Assembly: GCA_030998015.1 (NCBI GenBank)
Contig: JARWMV010000232.1
Span: 806,001-870,000 of the forward strand
Source of the DNA: Ceratorhiza oryzae-sativae
Taxonomy: Eukaryota > Basidiomycota > Agaricomycetes > Cantharellales > Ceratobasidiaceae
Direction of reading: 5' to 3'
DNA length: 64,000 nucleotides
The position numbers and the translations under genes are program-made. Position 1 is the stretch's first letter. Each line of letters begins with the position of its first letter. The notes under the pieces are model-generated. The model worked only from the letters and a program-made list of their open reading frames with translations. It was not told the DNA's origin and ran no database searches. This document shows positions 11,864 through 23,780 of the stretch, one piece after another.

Positions 11864-12923
11864 GGGAGCAGAAGCAGACAGACAAGATGGGGCAGAACAG
11901 AGAGTGAAGAACGGGGGTCGGCGTGGGCGGCGAAGTGGTGGTGGTGGTGGTCCGCTGGAGAATTCCTCATGCGCTGATGGGGGATTACAAGCCAGTCACA
12001 CCCCCAGATCGCTGGATTTTCCGCGAATTTCCCGCCACCAGCACAGCCCTCGTCCAAATGCTATTTAGGCTGCAAGTCTCAGTGCTCTCCTCGTACGTTG
12101 CTGCTGTTGCACTCCTGTATTCTCGCAAGTTCTCCCTGCTTGCAAAGCCCGCCCCCGAAAGGCCTTACTCAGCCTGGTGGAGGTGTCACATGACCCGCGA
12201 GTCATTTCGTGCCGTCCGACGCGCAGTCGGCGCTCGGCCACGGCTCGGCGGGGACCGCATCCACGGACACGGCGTTAGGACACTTGCTGCGCATATATCG
12301 GCCCATTTCGATATAAATATTCAATCAAAACTATCTACACCGCGACTGCACTGCCCAAGCCAAAAAGAAATCGTCAGAGGGTGGCCCCGCCCGACAGAAT
12401 GCGGACAACAAGGAGGAAGAAGAAGTATGCACACGAACAGAAATTGATGGACCTGCACGGCTCCAGTCCGAAGGCGAGTAGATACAATGCGATAGTGGAT
12501 CATCAAGGCAGGCCCCGATTATCTATCACAGACAAGAACAAGTCGGCCGCCATCAACAGCGAGTCGCACTGGAGAGAACCAGATCAGCTCATGCACTCGC
12601 TACGTGTCTTGGTGTCCGCACCGACTCTCTCACACCGATGGAGCTGTTGGCACCTGTGGGAGGATGCAGATCGATTCGTGGCAAGCCCGGGGAGCCCGAA
12701 TGGATCCCAGTTGGGGCTGGCGGTGGTAGCGTCCGCGCGTCCGGCCCGAAGAGCGATACCGTGCGACGAATAGGCAGAGGGTACGGTCGCATGCCCGAGA
12801 CGGAACCCGTATGTGGGCCACGCTGCACATTATCGCTATGCAGACCTAGCCTATGGGAAAATAAATCGAACCTCCGTGCTGGGTTCTTGGTACTGAGGCT
12901 CTGCCGATCAATACGAGGTGGGG
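11864..12923. other. Upstream region of the AP-1 gene; no supported gene
   Basis: About 1.06 kb between two tandem minus-strand genes. It holds a (GTG)n-like microsatellite at about 11936-11952 just upstream of the bZIP start and an AT-rich patch near 12295-12325 (ATATATCGG...GATATAAATATTCAAT). A short plus-strand stretch near 12350-12480 has coding-like Lys/Glu-rich sequence with a plausible intron, but no in-frame start codon; I did not call it. Confidence 0.4.
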
Positions 12924-14271
12924 TCACATGGGGATAGGAGCAAACGTGGATAGACGTGTGCATGAAATGGACATCAGACTGAGGGCAGCTTCCTGAACAG
13001 AAGCGGCGATAGGAATGGGCTCTCGAGCGTTGGAATCCATCTCGGGCACTTCGGTTGTACTTTCAGTTGCGGTTGTGCTATCTCTAGCCTGAGCGCCACG
13101 CCCAGAAGGTCGTCCAGCTCCACGCCCACGCCCCCCACGACTGCCATGCCCACGCCCGCGACCACGCCCCCTGCCACGCCCCTTGGCTCGACCGTGTCCG
13201 GGAACAGCGAGAGACTTGTCTTCGGCAGTGGTTATATCGGGGATATCGAGTTTGATCGGGGAAGGGCTCTCAGTCTGATCGCCATTCGCGCTCCTGAGCC
13301 CACACGATGCTTGCATGGCAAGGTCGTTCAAAGTCGTATGAGAGTATTTGACTTCCGATCGCGTCCTAGAAAAGAACTTGGACACTTGGGAGTCTGCGAA
13401 AAAAAAATCCCCCCGCATATAGTCGGATTTTTCTTTCGCATTGAAGTGCTAGAACTCACCTCGAGGCCAACTTGTCGGCCGAGCGCCTCGCGCTCTGGCA
13501 TGTTCGGAAACGAGTGGCTGAGAAAGTAAGCAGAGAGAACACCTTTCTTCTCGTCGTTCCATATACCATATAGGCCGTTTTGTACTGTCCGTTTTGCAAA
13601 TTCTGCAAATGGATTCTTGTTATCTATGAGCGGGGTGTTTGGATGGAGTATGGCTGGAGTTGGCGGAGAAGAATCATGGTAGACGTAGATCCGGTGGACA
13701 AAGTACCAAGAGAGTCAACAGGCGAAACGGCTTTAGATGTAGACGACGATGGTAGAGGGTGGGTGCGGCTCTCCAGGTCACACGTCTCTGTAGGGTAAGT
13801 ACGACGAGGAGACGAGTGCAGGGATTGGCTGGGACTACAGGCTCGTCAACAGGCACTGGCATAGAGACAGTAGGACTTGGCACCGAACGAGGCAGCTCGA
13901 GCGGAGATTCAGACATCAAGTAGGTGGCAGGTCTTTCACTAGCTGCAGTCGACGCTGAATGTCCAAACCCAGGGACAGTGGTTTCAGCCCAGGCAGTGTG
14001 CGACTGATGCGTAAACGGCCTCGCCTGCATGTGGTGTACGGCATGCTTGTCTGACAGCAACTGACCCTTTCGACGCTATTGCATAGGCCAATGAGTATCA
14101 GGCAGGTAGGTGGTGGTCAGATGCAACTAACCTTTTGTGTGTCGACTCTGGTCCACGGGCCAGACTGCACACGGCTGTAAGCCCTAGATTAGTTCGGTCG
14201 CCGAGCTTGGTCATATAGCTTTGCGATACTCTAGCAAAATCAACATACCGCTTGGCCAGTGGGTTGTCCAT
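12924..14271 (-). CDS. Degenerate homeodomain protein with Arg/Gly-rich tail
   Basis: Five or more exons. It starts MDNPLAKR at 14271, joins AYSRVQSGPWTRVDTQK and RRKGQLLSDKHAVHHMQARP, then a Ser/Thr/Pro-rich stretch. Around 13355-13560 the spliced reading gives a homeodomain-like fold: GVLSAYFLSHSFPNMPEREA, LGRQVGLE, and after an intron DSQVSKFFSRTRSEVK. This aligns with helices 1-3 of a homeodomain (F..FP...EREAL....GL...QV..WFQNRR), but the invariant WFxN of helix 3 reads FFSR, so the DNA-contacting Asn51 is Arg. Next comes a run of Gly-Arg repeats (about 13085-13195) resembling RGG/AT-hook tails. The stop is at 12924 after FAPIPM. It may be a diverged homeobox regulator or a protein that kept the fold but lost specific DNA recognition. 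Exon joins are inferred; the homeodomain relation is moderate. Confidence 0.6.
13085..13195 (-). repeat. Short-period Gly-Arg coding repeat
   Basis: The plus strand shows repeated CCACGCCC/ACGCCC units, which encode alternating Gly-Arg on the minus strand (GRGRGRGRGRGHGSRGG). It lies inside the homeodomain-like gene and is likely to vary in length between strains. Confidence 0.75.
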
Positions 14272-15810
14272 AACAGCAAATGTTGGAAATATATATATGG
14301 AAGTAACAAAGAAAGCGCGAAATGAGTGTCAAGGACGCCTGGGTGGGGGTAGTGGTGAGCACCCCGGTGTTATATTAGAGGATGCAGGTTCTGGAACGAG
14401 ATGCTCAGCATCCAGTAGGCATGTTTCTGACAGCGGCGGAGAAGATCTATGAAAGCCTGGTCTGCCAGGTTGCACCCTACAGGCATCCCACAAGAAAGTT
14501 GATCACGTCTTTGTAGTCATTCGCCCTCCTTAACGGGAACGATTAGCACACACCACGGATTTCTCTCGGAACTGCTACGGGATTTGAATGTGTTATCGAT
14601 AGGAGAAAGTTCCAAGATTATGCGTTGCCTATAAACCACAGTTTAGAGGATGTTTTTAAGCAGCGGTAACTTGTGGGGGCCCAAAATATGCCAAATTACC
14701 AACCACGCCAATTATAAGTTTAATTGGCCTATTGGGTAATACGTACGTAGCCCGGCGGACCGAAAGGGATGGAATGATTGGTACCAAAGGATGGAACATA
14801 GAATTCAAATGTATTAAAAGACCAAAAAGACGACTCCGTTGACAAGTATAGGAAGTGGGATGCTCGAATGGCTGACCAGAGCCGACTGCCGCGGGCTCGT
14901 CTCAGATGAGGGGCCGGAACGCTATCACTGGCTGGTAATCTCTCTTGGAATATTGCCGAGTGTAGAGAAACTCCAAAGTCTCAATGCCTGATAGCCAAAA
15001 AGTCTGGAAGAGTATCACTAGAGCCCTGAGTTCAACGCGATCAGAGGGTAATCTTCGAATTCGCGGTCGTTATATCCCCGTCATGATCACTCCGCCGACG
15101 TCACATCTGATCCAAGACGGTTGCATAGATATTTAGGGCATTTAATCAATCAAGTCAAACAGAGAACTGATCATCGGGACAAGCGACCCAGTAGTGGCCG
15201 TCATGCAAGTGAGTCTTCCTAGGCACATGTAGCCCCGAACCAAATAGCCGTCGACGTCGTCGCTTGACCATCCAGCCGAACGATCCTTCTCAAGACCAGA
15301 AACCATAGCAAGAGTCTAGCGAGAAGTCCTATAGGGAGTCGGCAATACTTGGTCCGCCAATTCATTTACAATTCAAGAGAATGTCGCTTATGCCAGGGCA
15401 CCCCAGTCATCTCGGACATTCTTGGGCGATCTCATTTCATCAGAATACCTCAGCTAGTGGCAGCACCTACCTCTTCTGAAGATCAGGAAAATTCTTAGTC
15501 GGAGATTATTTGTCAATAATATGCATTTTCGTATGCCCTGCTTTGAGGCCAAAGGTGATGAAGTACAGAAAGCCGTGCGTCAAAAACGCGAGGCGACTTT
15601 AACCCGAAACAAAGATATGATGATGAGACCCGAAATGTGCGGCATAAAGCAGAGAATGCATAAAAGGGTCTGTTCAAACAGCATCCATACCAGAGGGAAT
15701 GATTTTCCCTTTTGCTTCGTGGGGGGCATGCAGGTGTCGCCGGCGTGTGGCAGCATCGCTACAAGGGCCAATCGTAAGCGGAGTTAAAGGTCGCTCGATT
15801 CAGGGCACAC
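14272..15810. other. 1.5 kb gap without a supported gene
   Basis: Lies between the start of the homeodomain-like gene and the end of the aquaglyceroporin gene, so part of it is the former's promoter. Several AT-rich patches (for example 14680-14740 and 14800-14830) and only short scattered open frames are present. I see no transposon ends or RNA gene. If the aquaglyceroporin has one more 3' exon, it would lie near 15500-15770. Confidence 0.4.
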
Positions 15811-17331
15811 TCACGGCTTGTTGAATATACTCTCGGAGCCCGTGAAGATAAATGCGTCGTAGATGGCGGTACCGGCGATAGCACCGACGATAGGTCCAAT
15901 CTAGTATTGTTCGAAGTGGTTAGACAGGACCCCCAGGTTCAACAAGAAGCAAAGACGCACGATCGGTGTGTAAAGCCAGTACTGGCTGCGGTAGTTCCAT
16001 ACTGTGATAAAACGTATGAGCATGTATCAGGGGCAAGGCAGACGCTCGGAACTTGCCTTGGCGCCCATAGCCGGCCATCCAACACATCAGCCTCGGCCCC
16101 AAATCGCGAGCGGGATTAAGCGCATATCTAGGAAATGAGAGATCTCGGCATGAGCTTCCGTGAGGATGCTGATGGTCTTATGATCACTCACGCAGTCTGC
16201 ATCCCAAGACAGGCACCTTCGCCGAGAATCGTGATGAAAAGAACGAGGGGAACTAGCCCATCCGGAGGAGGGCCGTTGCGTCTGTCGGTTACAGCGAGGA
16301 CCACGAGGAGTAGAATAGCTGTAGCCAAGACTTCCGAGAAGAAGCATTGGACTAATGAGACAAGATTAGGGAATCCAACAGGTGGTACATTCGAAGAGGC
16401 TCTCACTATTGGATAGGTAATCGACCTAAGAGCTATTGTTTAGTCAAAATCAATCACAAGGGCGGCGGTAGACGCACAGCAAAGGTTGTGAACAGCGAGG
16501 CCGTTTTGATTGTACGGACTTCCGGGCCCCCTTCGAACAGACTGATAGCTCGGTGGTAATTGGCATAGACTAACCCAGCACCAGTCATCGCGCCCAGGGT
16601 TTGAGATAGTATGTATGCCGGAACTTTCTTCCATGAGAACCCTCGGAAGATGGCTTGAGCCAACGTAACCGCCGGGTTGATGTGTCCGCCCTAGTCTTAG
16701 TCAGTAGGTTCACCTTACAGGCACGGCGGTTGATGACCTACAGAAATACCACCAGATACCCATACGCCTAGAGCCGTACCAATGGCCCATCCAAAAGAGA
16801 TTGAGAGATATTCCTGGGAGGTGGCATGAGCTGTGATTACACGACTATAAGAATTCAGCTTACACCCTTTGGACTCGAGGCTACGGCGGTGCTCCCAGAC
16901 AAGACTACTTGACAGTCAACGCCAGTACCAAATATGATGAGGATCATTGTCTAAAATGCCACTTAGTAGACGCATACAACCCTAGAGAGAGTAACTCACG
17001 CCTAGAAACTCTGCGGCAGGCTCCCGAAGCTTAGCTCTTTGCCGGGAGTGAGTAAATCGCGCCATCATGGTCATGTTTGAGTTTCAACCAACCTTACTCT
17101 GGCCCATTTATTGGGGAACTCGGTAACATGGTCAAGATTGTCGAGTGCAGTGCTCGATGCATTTTGAGGCGCTTGCTCGATATGCTGCGTATGCTCCTTG
17201 GCCCCATACTTTTCATGAGATTCCGAGGTACTCCGTATAGTATCGCTAAACAAATAACTCGAGCGGATGTGAGGTTCAGCGGAGTCGTTATGAGCTGAAG
17301 TTTGAGGAGAAGGAGGGGCCGGGGTCGTCAT
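15811..17331 (-). CDS. Aquaglyceroporin (MIP family)
   Basis: Plasma-membrane channel for glycerol and water with six membrane helices and two half-helices. A long polar N-terminal tail ([16 protein letters not shown]..., about 90 residues) precedes [10 protein letters not shown]. The first pore motif is [11 protein letters not shown] and the second is [12 protein letters not shown]; the Asp after the second NPA is the hallmark of glycerol-conducting members. Helix segments such as [13 protein letters not shown] and [16 protein letters not shown] are clear. The intron at 16002-16056 has a GC donor (GCAAGT) instead of GT and joins GYGRQ to VWNYRSQYW. The last coding exon ends [11 protein letters not shown] and TGA at 15811; that TGA overlaps a good GTGAGT donor, so a further small C-terminal exon is possible. 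Confidence 0.9.
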
Positions 17332-18743
17332 CTTGGCGGGTGAGAAAATGGGGGGGGGGCGGGAGAGGATCTGGGGCTGGGAGGGAAGACAGGCGAATTC
17401 TATCCTAGTCAGCGGGGGTTTTATGGAAGGTCTCCATGAATGATACGTGATCTTAGTGGGGTGGTGAAGAATTCCGGTTACAACAGTGGCCGAGGCCCCA
17501 TCATGTGCTCATTTCCACATCTTGGTAAGGGCTCGTCAGGTTCCAGCTGAGAGGCGGGCTACGTCGACATTTCGAATGCGGCCATTGAGGGAAGAGAATC
17601 TTGGAGCCGGCGTCATAAGCGATCTGTGAGAAATAAACGGCCGACACGTGATTATGAAGAAAATGAACTGGCGCGCGAGTCGATTGAAACTGAATGGATT
17701 GTCAGGCTTGACAGTCCCCAAACAAATCTCGCTACTCGTCTGCCTGACGCTCCCAACACCTGCTGTGAGGACCTCGTGGCCGTCTGTGAGATCTAAATCA
17801 GAATATTCTCCTCGGATAAAACTTGAAATACAATATCCACGAACCTTGCTGCTGGATAATCCACAGCTCACTCCCGTTAATGCCGCTCAGGCTGCCGGTT
17901 AATGGTCAACCCTATCACTAGGGCCATCGTCCACAGTCGTCCATGCGGTTCAGCATATCAAATCTTCTTCTATCTGGAGTTGTCGAACGGCAGCATATAG
18001 CGGGGGTGCCTCGATTCACCAGATCACGCATGGAAGCAGCCCGGCTAGACTCTCAAGCGCATGAAACCATAAATGCAAGCTATTAGTGCCCGACGAAAAA
18101 GCCGTTAGACAGTGAGACCGAGAAAAGAACTTGAATGGGATTGGCTTACCGGGAAGGCGTGCCGAGCTGCGTAAAGGTGGAATTCCTGGGGCTCCAGAAC
18201 GGGTAGAAATGCCGGCGAAGGGGCTGAATCAACTCTCGGGATCCGGGCTATCCAACCCTCGCGAAGCCCCTCGAGACAGGAAAGGGAAGCGAACCGTAGA
18301 CAGCTAAGGGGAGACAGGCACAAAATTGCATATTGAAACGGTGTTGGATGGGATGCAATAGCATTACGAACCCACCAACGATGCTCCAAATGAAAAATGG
18401 CTGAGTCGGATATCCTTGCGCTTCTAAACCTGGCCGGGAGATCTTTGTTCCGGACTGTAGCAAGCGAAAGTAGGGAGGGTATGGCGACGGTGGATAGAGC
18501 AGACGGAGGCGATCAGAGATGAAGAAGAAAGCAGACGTGCAAGGGTGCGCGAAGGACTTTATGGGCAAGAGGTCAATAATGGCCCGGCCCGGGCGGCTGC
18601 CAGCGAACCGTGCCTGGGATCAATGAGTACGCAACAGGCACACACACCAACGGTTCAAGGAAAACTGTCATGAACATTGTAAACAAGAATACAAGGGGTG
18701 GATGCATGGAATCAAAAGTAGCAATCATGAGGCTCACAAATAT
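17332..18743. other. 1.4 kb gap upstream of the aquaglyceroporin
   Basis: Contains the aquaglyceroporin promoter. A G-rich tract lies at about 17348-17375 (a run of ten G followed by CGGGAGAGG). Open frames on the minus strand near 17536-17871 and 18248-18568 have no recognisable domain and no support from neighbouring exons. Nothing else identified. Confidence 0.4.
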
Positions 18744-21700
18744 TTATGCGCCGGCCCGCGAATCGCGGATGTAGTTTAGTGCAGAGCCAGCTTGTAGCCA
18801 CTTCAACTGATCAGTAGACATGGTGTGCCGGGTAGCGACTTCGAAAGTAGAGCCTCCATCGCGGGGAGTTACGCGAAGTTTGATATCAGCACCAGGCTCG
18901 TTCGCAATGACATCGGCTAATCCAACGGTTTCAACTTGGTCGCCTGACTTAATTTTCCCATAATCCGCCTTGTCAACAAACCAAAGAGGCAGAACACCTT
19001 GTTTCTGAATGACCTTGCCGTTAGTAACGGACGCATGAAACACAAACGGCTTACTTTTAGATTAGTTTCATGAATGCGAGCGAATGACCGAGCAACAATC
19101 ATTGAGCAACCTAGGTCATTGCATCAGAGTGGTTCTGCGAGGTAATTCCATGTTGCTTCGACAGCGAGTCTCACCGTAGAACCTGGGCTGGAGCGCGGCA
19201 TGTTCACGTGCACTTCCCTCACCATAGTTTTCATCGACGACCAAACACCAAGGCTTGTTCCTGCTCTTAAACCTCTTAGCCACAGCTGGGATCGTGTCCT
19301 GGTGCGAGGGGTCGCCAGTTTTGTGACTCCAATCGAAGGCTACATTAACCTCACCGCCCTCATCGTTGACGGCCTGAGGAGCCAGTTATCGAGACTAACT
19401 AAGCGGACAGGCAGGATCATGACATACGGTTATCACTACATAACTCACATCAGCACTGTCAACAAGAGCAAGTATAGGGTCCTGACTTACGTAGGTTTTC
19501 AGATATGTTTTCCAAGTGTCCCTTATACTTCAACCAAGGACCCTGTACCAATAACCTTATCTTTAGTTTGTCAAAGATAAAATCACTTCGTTAAAACGCA
19601 CCGCAGCAGAGATGTGATCTGTTGTGCATTTTCCTCGCACCCGCATTAGGCACTCCATCCCTTTCAGCTCCTTTTCGCCATTCTCGGGAAAGGGGCTTCT
19701 GAATGGCTTCAGCACTTGGAGACGACTGGAGTCTTCGCTGATAACGACCTCTGTCTCAGGTTGGGGTTTCGGGTTTGGCTTTGGAGTATATGCGAGGTTT
19801 CCCGGCGTGAAGCCTTCTGAAGGCAGAGTGTCGCCGGATGGGGGAGAAAATCTGAACGTTTCCCCGTTGGGAGCGGTGATAGAATCTGTCATTGGGTTGA
19901 ATGAAAGTTTCCCTGAGATACTGATAGCTGTGACAACTTCGGGTGAGGCGAGGAAGTTCATGGTCAAACTGTTGGCATCGTTGCGGGCCTTAAAGTTGCG
20001 GTTGAATGAAGTGAGGATGGCTAAGTGGTAACATAAAAACCTGAGCCAGAACAACCACTAGTGAGTGAGAACGTCCTACCATTTTCTTCACCTTTCTTGT
20101 CCTCGCGTTTCCACTGCCCAATGCATGGGCCGCAGGCGTTCGCCAAGACGGTGGCACCAATATCTTGCAGTGATTTCGTCAACCCATCTCGTTCGATCGT
20201 TGCTCTAATTTGTTCGGATCCTGGGGTACACAAGAAAGGAACCTGAAACCAGAATTAGTTAGAATAGGTTATATGCACCGGGTCCTGGGTACGCACCGCT
20301 GCTTTCAACCCAGCTTGTTTAGCTTGTCTAGCAATAGAAGCTACGCGGGACTAAATGCAATGTATTGATCAAAATCCGTCTCATCTTCTACGAGTGTATG
20401 AACTACCATGTCTTCGTATGAACTGTTAGTGCAAGATCCAATTAGTCCAGCGCTGAGCTCGTCTTTCCATCCGTTTTTCTTGACAAAGTCCCCGAACTGA
20501 GATAATGGAGTCGCGAGGTCAGGAGTAAATGGTCCATTGATGGTAGGCTCAAGGTTCGACAGGTCCTGCGGTAGACGACCTATTAGCCTAGGACATACAC
20601 CGGGAGGGGGAGCACAACTCACAATTTCAATTACTTCGTCGTATTCAGCGCCCTCATCAGCTGTTAAATACCCAGTCTGCGCCGCGGCATCCGCGGCATT
20701 TGCAACAGGACTGCGGCCAGTCGCGTGCAGATATGCACGCATATTTTCCGTATAAGGGAACACGGAAGTTGTAGCCCCAACCTCAGCCCCCATGTTTGCA
20801 GTCGTAGCAAGGCCGGTACATGATTGGGTATGTACGCCCGGCCCGAAATATTCCAAAATGCGGCCTGTCCCTCCCTAATCAAGGCTGTTAGAATCACTTG
20901 AGTAGGAGAATACCGTTCAAATGTTTACCCGAACAGTAAGTTTTCCAGCAAGGTGCAATATAAGATCTTTGGGAGTCGTCCAGCCTCCCATTCTCCCGGT
21001 GAGATGGATTCCAGTTACGAGCGGGGCGCGAAGTTCCCAGGGGGTATCTGTCATGGCGTCTACTGCATCTGCTCCACCGACACCTATAGCGACAGTGCCT
21101 AGCCCACCCGCGTTCGGCGTGTGGGAGTCTATTGGCAGGTCATAAGTGATTGAGTTAAAATTCCGATAGCGACAGCTTGCCTGTTCCTAACATCAGCATA
21201 CCAGGTGCCGCATAGTTCTCGAGCACGATCTGGTGGATGATACCAGAGCCAGGTCTCCAAAACTCAATTCCATATTTTTTAGCAGCACTCTCTAGGAAGT
21301 CAAATACTTCTTGGTTAGTAACGATTGAACGCTGAGTTGAGCGCGCAATGAGTCTTTGCATGAAAGAAATTCAAGTCAACCGTGCATACCCGGAGATCTG
21401 CCTCCGCTCCATCAAGCGCCTGGATGAGATGATCGCAATGGATAGATGTTGGGACTGCAGTCTTCGGAAGACCACAAGTCATAAATTGAAGGCTGGGCCA
21501 TGGATTAACCCTGATTATTTGGACTAGTTTGTTCAGTGACTTACAGCGCCATCCTGAGAACACAAATTCAGTTGCTGGATAGTTTTCATTGGTGTGATTG
21601 AACAGCTTACTGGGCAGAGGCATCCTGCATTGCAACTCGTTGTGGCCTCAATCTCAAGTATGCCTCGCCTCGAATTTTCTTGCCCCTCTCCAAATCAGCT

Positions 21701-21894
21701 TGGGGATCGTGGAGGTGCGCATACAATATCTTTTCTGCCAGAGTGAGTTTGCGGTCTCGCCCCAATATATCTCGAACCGCCTCGAGCTTCTGAAGTAGCT
21801 TAGGGTACGGTGGGGTAATTGTGGAGCAATCCTTGGCAACTGCACTGGCGTGAGTTGCGAACGCTCGCCGGCTTGCTCTGGTTAAGGTATACAT
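18744..21894 (-). CDS. ACO2: Mitochondrial aconitate hydratase, Aco2-like
   Basis: Iron-sulphur enzyme of the mitochondrial matrix. The N-terminus [20 protein letters not shown] is a typical basic presequence. Domain sequence includes [76 protein letters not shown], the cluster-ligand segment [14 protein letters not shown] and the second pair in [11 protein letters not shown], then [11 protein letters not shown] and [18 protein letters not shown]. The C-terminal third reads [17 protein letters not shown] and ends [12 protein letters not shown], closer in my memory to yeast Aco2 (which in some fungi acts on homocitrate in lysine biosynthesis) than to Aco1. About twelve short introns. The residues between ENISENL and AVNDEGGEV are not covered by a clean splice; a micro-exon near 19460 may be needed. 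Divergent from Swt1. Confidence 0.92.
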
Positions 21895-22245
21895 GTCGCA
21901 GGCTGAAAGTGAAAAAAGGGGGGTCTAGGACGATGGTCGTAAGTCGAGACGGGGCACACTTGGTCGGTTTCAGACCCAAAAGTTTAAGTCGGCGAACCAA
22001 CGGCCAGATATTTCGTCGTCGGCCGAAGCAGGAGTTTTGCTCACATCAGCAGCCAACGCGCCTCACGTGAGCGATATTCCCCTTAACGCCAACCCCTTTC
22101 TTGCGCAAATTGGGCTCAAAATTGGAATTGCTAAGTCGCTTATAGCACCAGGTCATATTGTGAAACGCACCTATACGCGAAAAATACGAGTAATTGTTGA
22201 TAGATTAGCGAACGCTATCTGCACCCGGATTACACACAACGCACT
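21895..22245. promoter_or_regulatory. Shared upstream region of ACO2 and SWT1
   Basis: 351 bp between two divergent start codons. No TATA box or dyad was obvious. The call rests on gene orientation. Confidence 0.4.
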
Positions 22246-23780
22246 ATGGGATACTGGAGCAACACCTCGATGGACGAAATGGAGTTAGAAATTCCCAGGC
22301 CAGTGGAGAATATCGTCTACGAAACTACGAGTGCTTGGGACCAACATGTGATGGATATTGACTATGACGTAATTACCTCGTTTCGTGGTGATTCGCACAA
22401 GAGACTGACTGCGACGACGCGGACAGATATCACAAGCTTTGTTCCTCGTTTTGGATACAAACTTCCTCCTCAGACATCTCAAAGTTCTTCGCGCATTGTC
22501 GGAAAAAGTCCTTGAGATTGCCCATCTCATTCCGCCCATGTTCCTGGTACTGCCTGGCGTTGTCGTGGATGAGCTAGATTTTCAGTCAAAGAATGGAGTA
22601 CGAGAACGTGCGACAGCTGCTACTGCCTGGCTGCAGGAGCAGATAGAGCTTCGCGTTCGGACGGGACGGGGTGTCTTGCGAGCTCAGAAGGAGGAAGAGA
22701 CAATTCGGGGCAGCAAGTCGTGGCGCAGTTTACGTGGCCGAGGGGTGAGGGCTTTGTTGCCATTTACAGCGCAGTTTGATCTTATTGGCTTCCCAGGAAA
22801 ATGATAACATTATTCTCGACTGCTGCCTATACTTTGCCCACCTCAGCAAAGGCCAAGCTCGTTTGCTCTCACAAGACCGAAACCTCGCACTCAAGGCAAC
22901 GATATCAGGTGATTATTCCCCGAACCTCGCAAACGCGGCCATATGAATAACTCACGGGCTGTGGAGATATCCCGGTAATCCAAGTTGCCAACGATACTAC
23001 GCTAGAGGGATTCGTCAAAGAGATAATGCCCGGGCTTGAATTAGAGCTAACACCCCCCGGTAAGCCCAGTGCAGCGAACCGCCTCGTAGTCAGGCTATCT
23101 CATGTTGCTATTTAGAAGTGCGAGCTCAACCTACTGATAGGTCGAGCTTTACTTCTCGCTGGGCGCCTCCAAAGTCTAGCCATGCGCCGCGTGTGACGAT
23201 CGTTACACCGTCGTCACAGCACCTCGCGGTCCCCAATACGGTACATGACAGCGATATTGACATGGATGACATTATGAGCATATCTCCTGCGAGCTTTCGA
23301 CAAAATCACTCAGCCCACGATGCGCCTGTCTATCGACGACTGGCAGAAGATCCCCTGGAAAACCTTGTCAAGAACTTGCAGTATAATGATGTGCTAACGC
23401 GAGCAGCGGGGTATGTGTATGCATTTACGTCTTGAAACGTGTTGAACTCTTACCCTTCCAGAGCAATCCCGTTTCCTGAAACTCCTCGTCAGACACTTGT
23501 CAGGATTTCACAATCGATTCCGTCTCAGATTTTGTATTTTATTTCAGAGAGAGGGGAACCTGGGTACCGAGCGGGAGGGATTAAGATGTGGAGCCGTGGG
23601 GATATTGCCAGTGCGACGGCGGCCCTGGAGCGTTTGTTCAGCGAGTTGGACAAGTGGGACGATGATCAAGATCAAGACTTTGAGGCGAAGGAAGACAGGA
23701 TTAAGGCGAGGAAGGATTTGCTAAGTATTCTGCGTGACTTTAGGGAAGAGGAAGAAGAGCGCTGGAGGAATGGTTGGTGA
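22246..23780 (+). CDS. SWT1: Swt1-like PIN-domain endoribonuclease
   Basis: Nuclear RNA endonuclease involved in quality control of mRNP particles at the nuclear pore in yeast. The PIN domain begins FLVLDTNFLLRHL after the first intron and continues PGVVVDELDFQSKNGVRERA, ENDNIILDCCLYFAHLSKGQ, and LLSQDRNLALKATISGIPVI; the acidic catalytic residues in LDTN, VDELD, ILDC and SQDRN are all present. The C-terminal part (DPLENLVKNLQYNDVLTRAAG, then FPETPRQTLVRIS..., and an acidic/basic helical end EEEEERWRNGW) fits the conserved extension of Swt1. Start chosen at MGYWSNTSMDEMELE; MDEMELE at 22270 is an in-frame alternative. Five introns or so. Good family certainty. Confidence 0.85.

Noticed and set aside
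12350..12490. Plus-strand Lys/Glu-rich reading with a plausible GTATGC...CCAG intron and a stop shortly after
   Set aside because: No in-frame ATG upstream before a stop, and no recognisable family; could be chance.
17348..17375. G-rich tract as a possible G-quadruplex regulator of the aquaglyceroporin
   Set aside because: Only one long G run with few partner runs; too weak to claim.
18105..18568. Minus-strand frames with hydrophobic stretches in the gap before the aconitase gene
   Set aside because: Two overlapping frames, no domain, no consistent exon structure.
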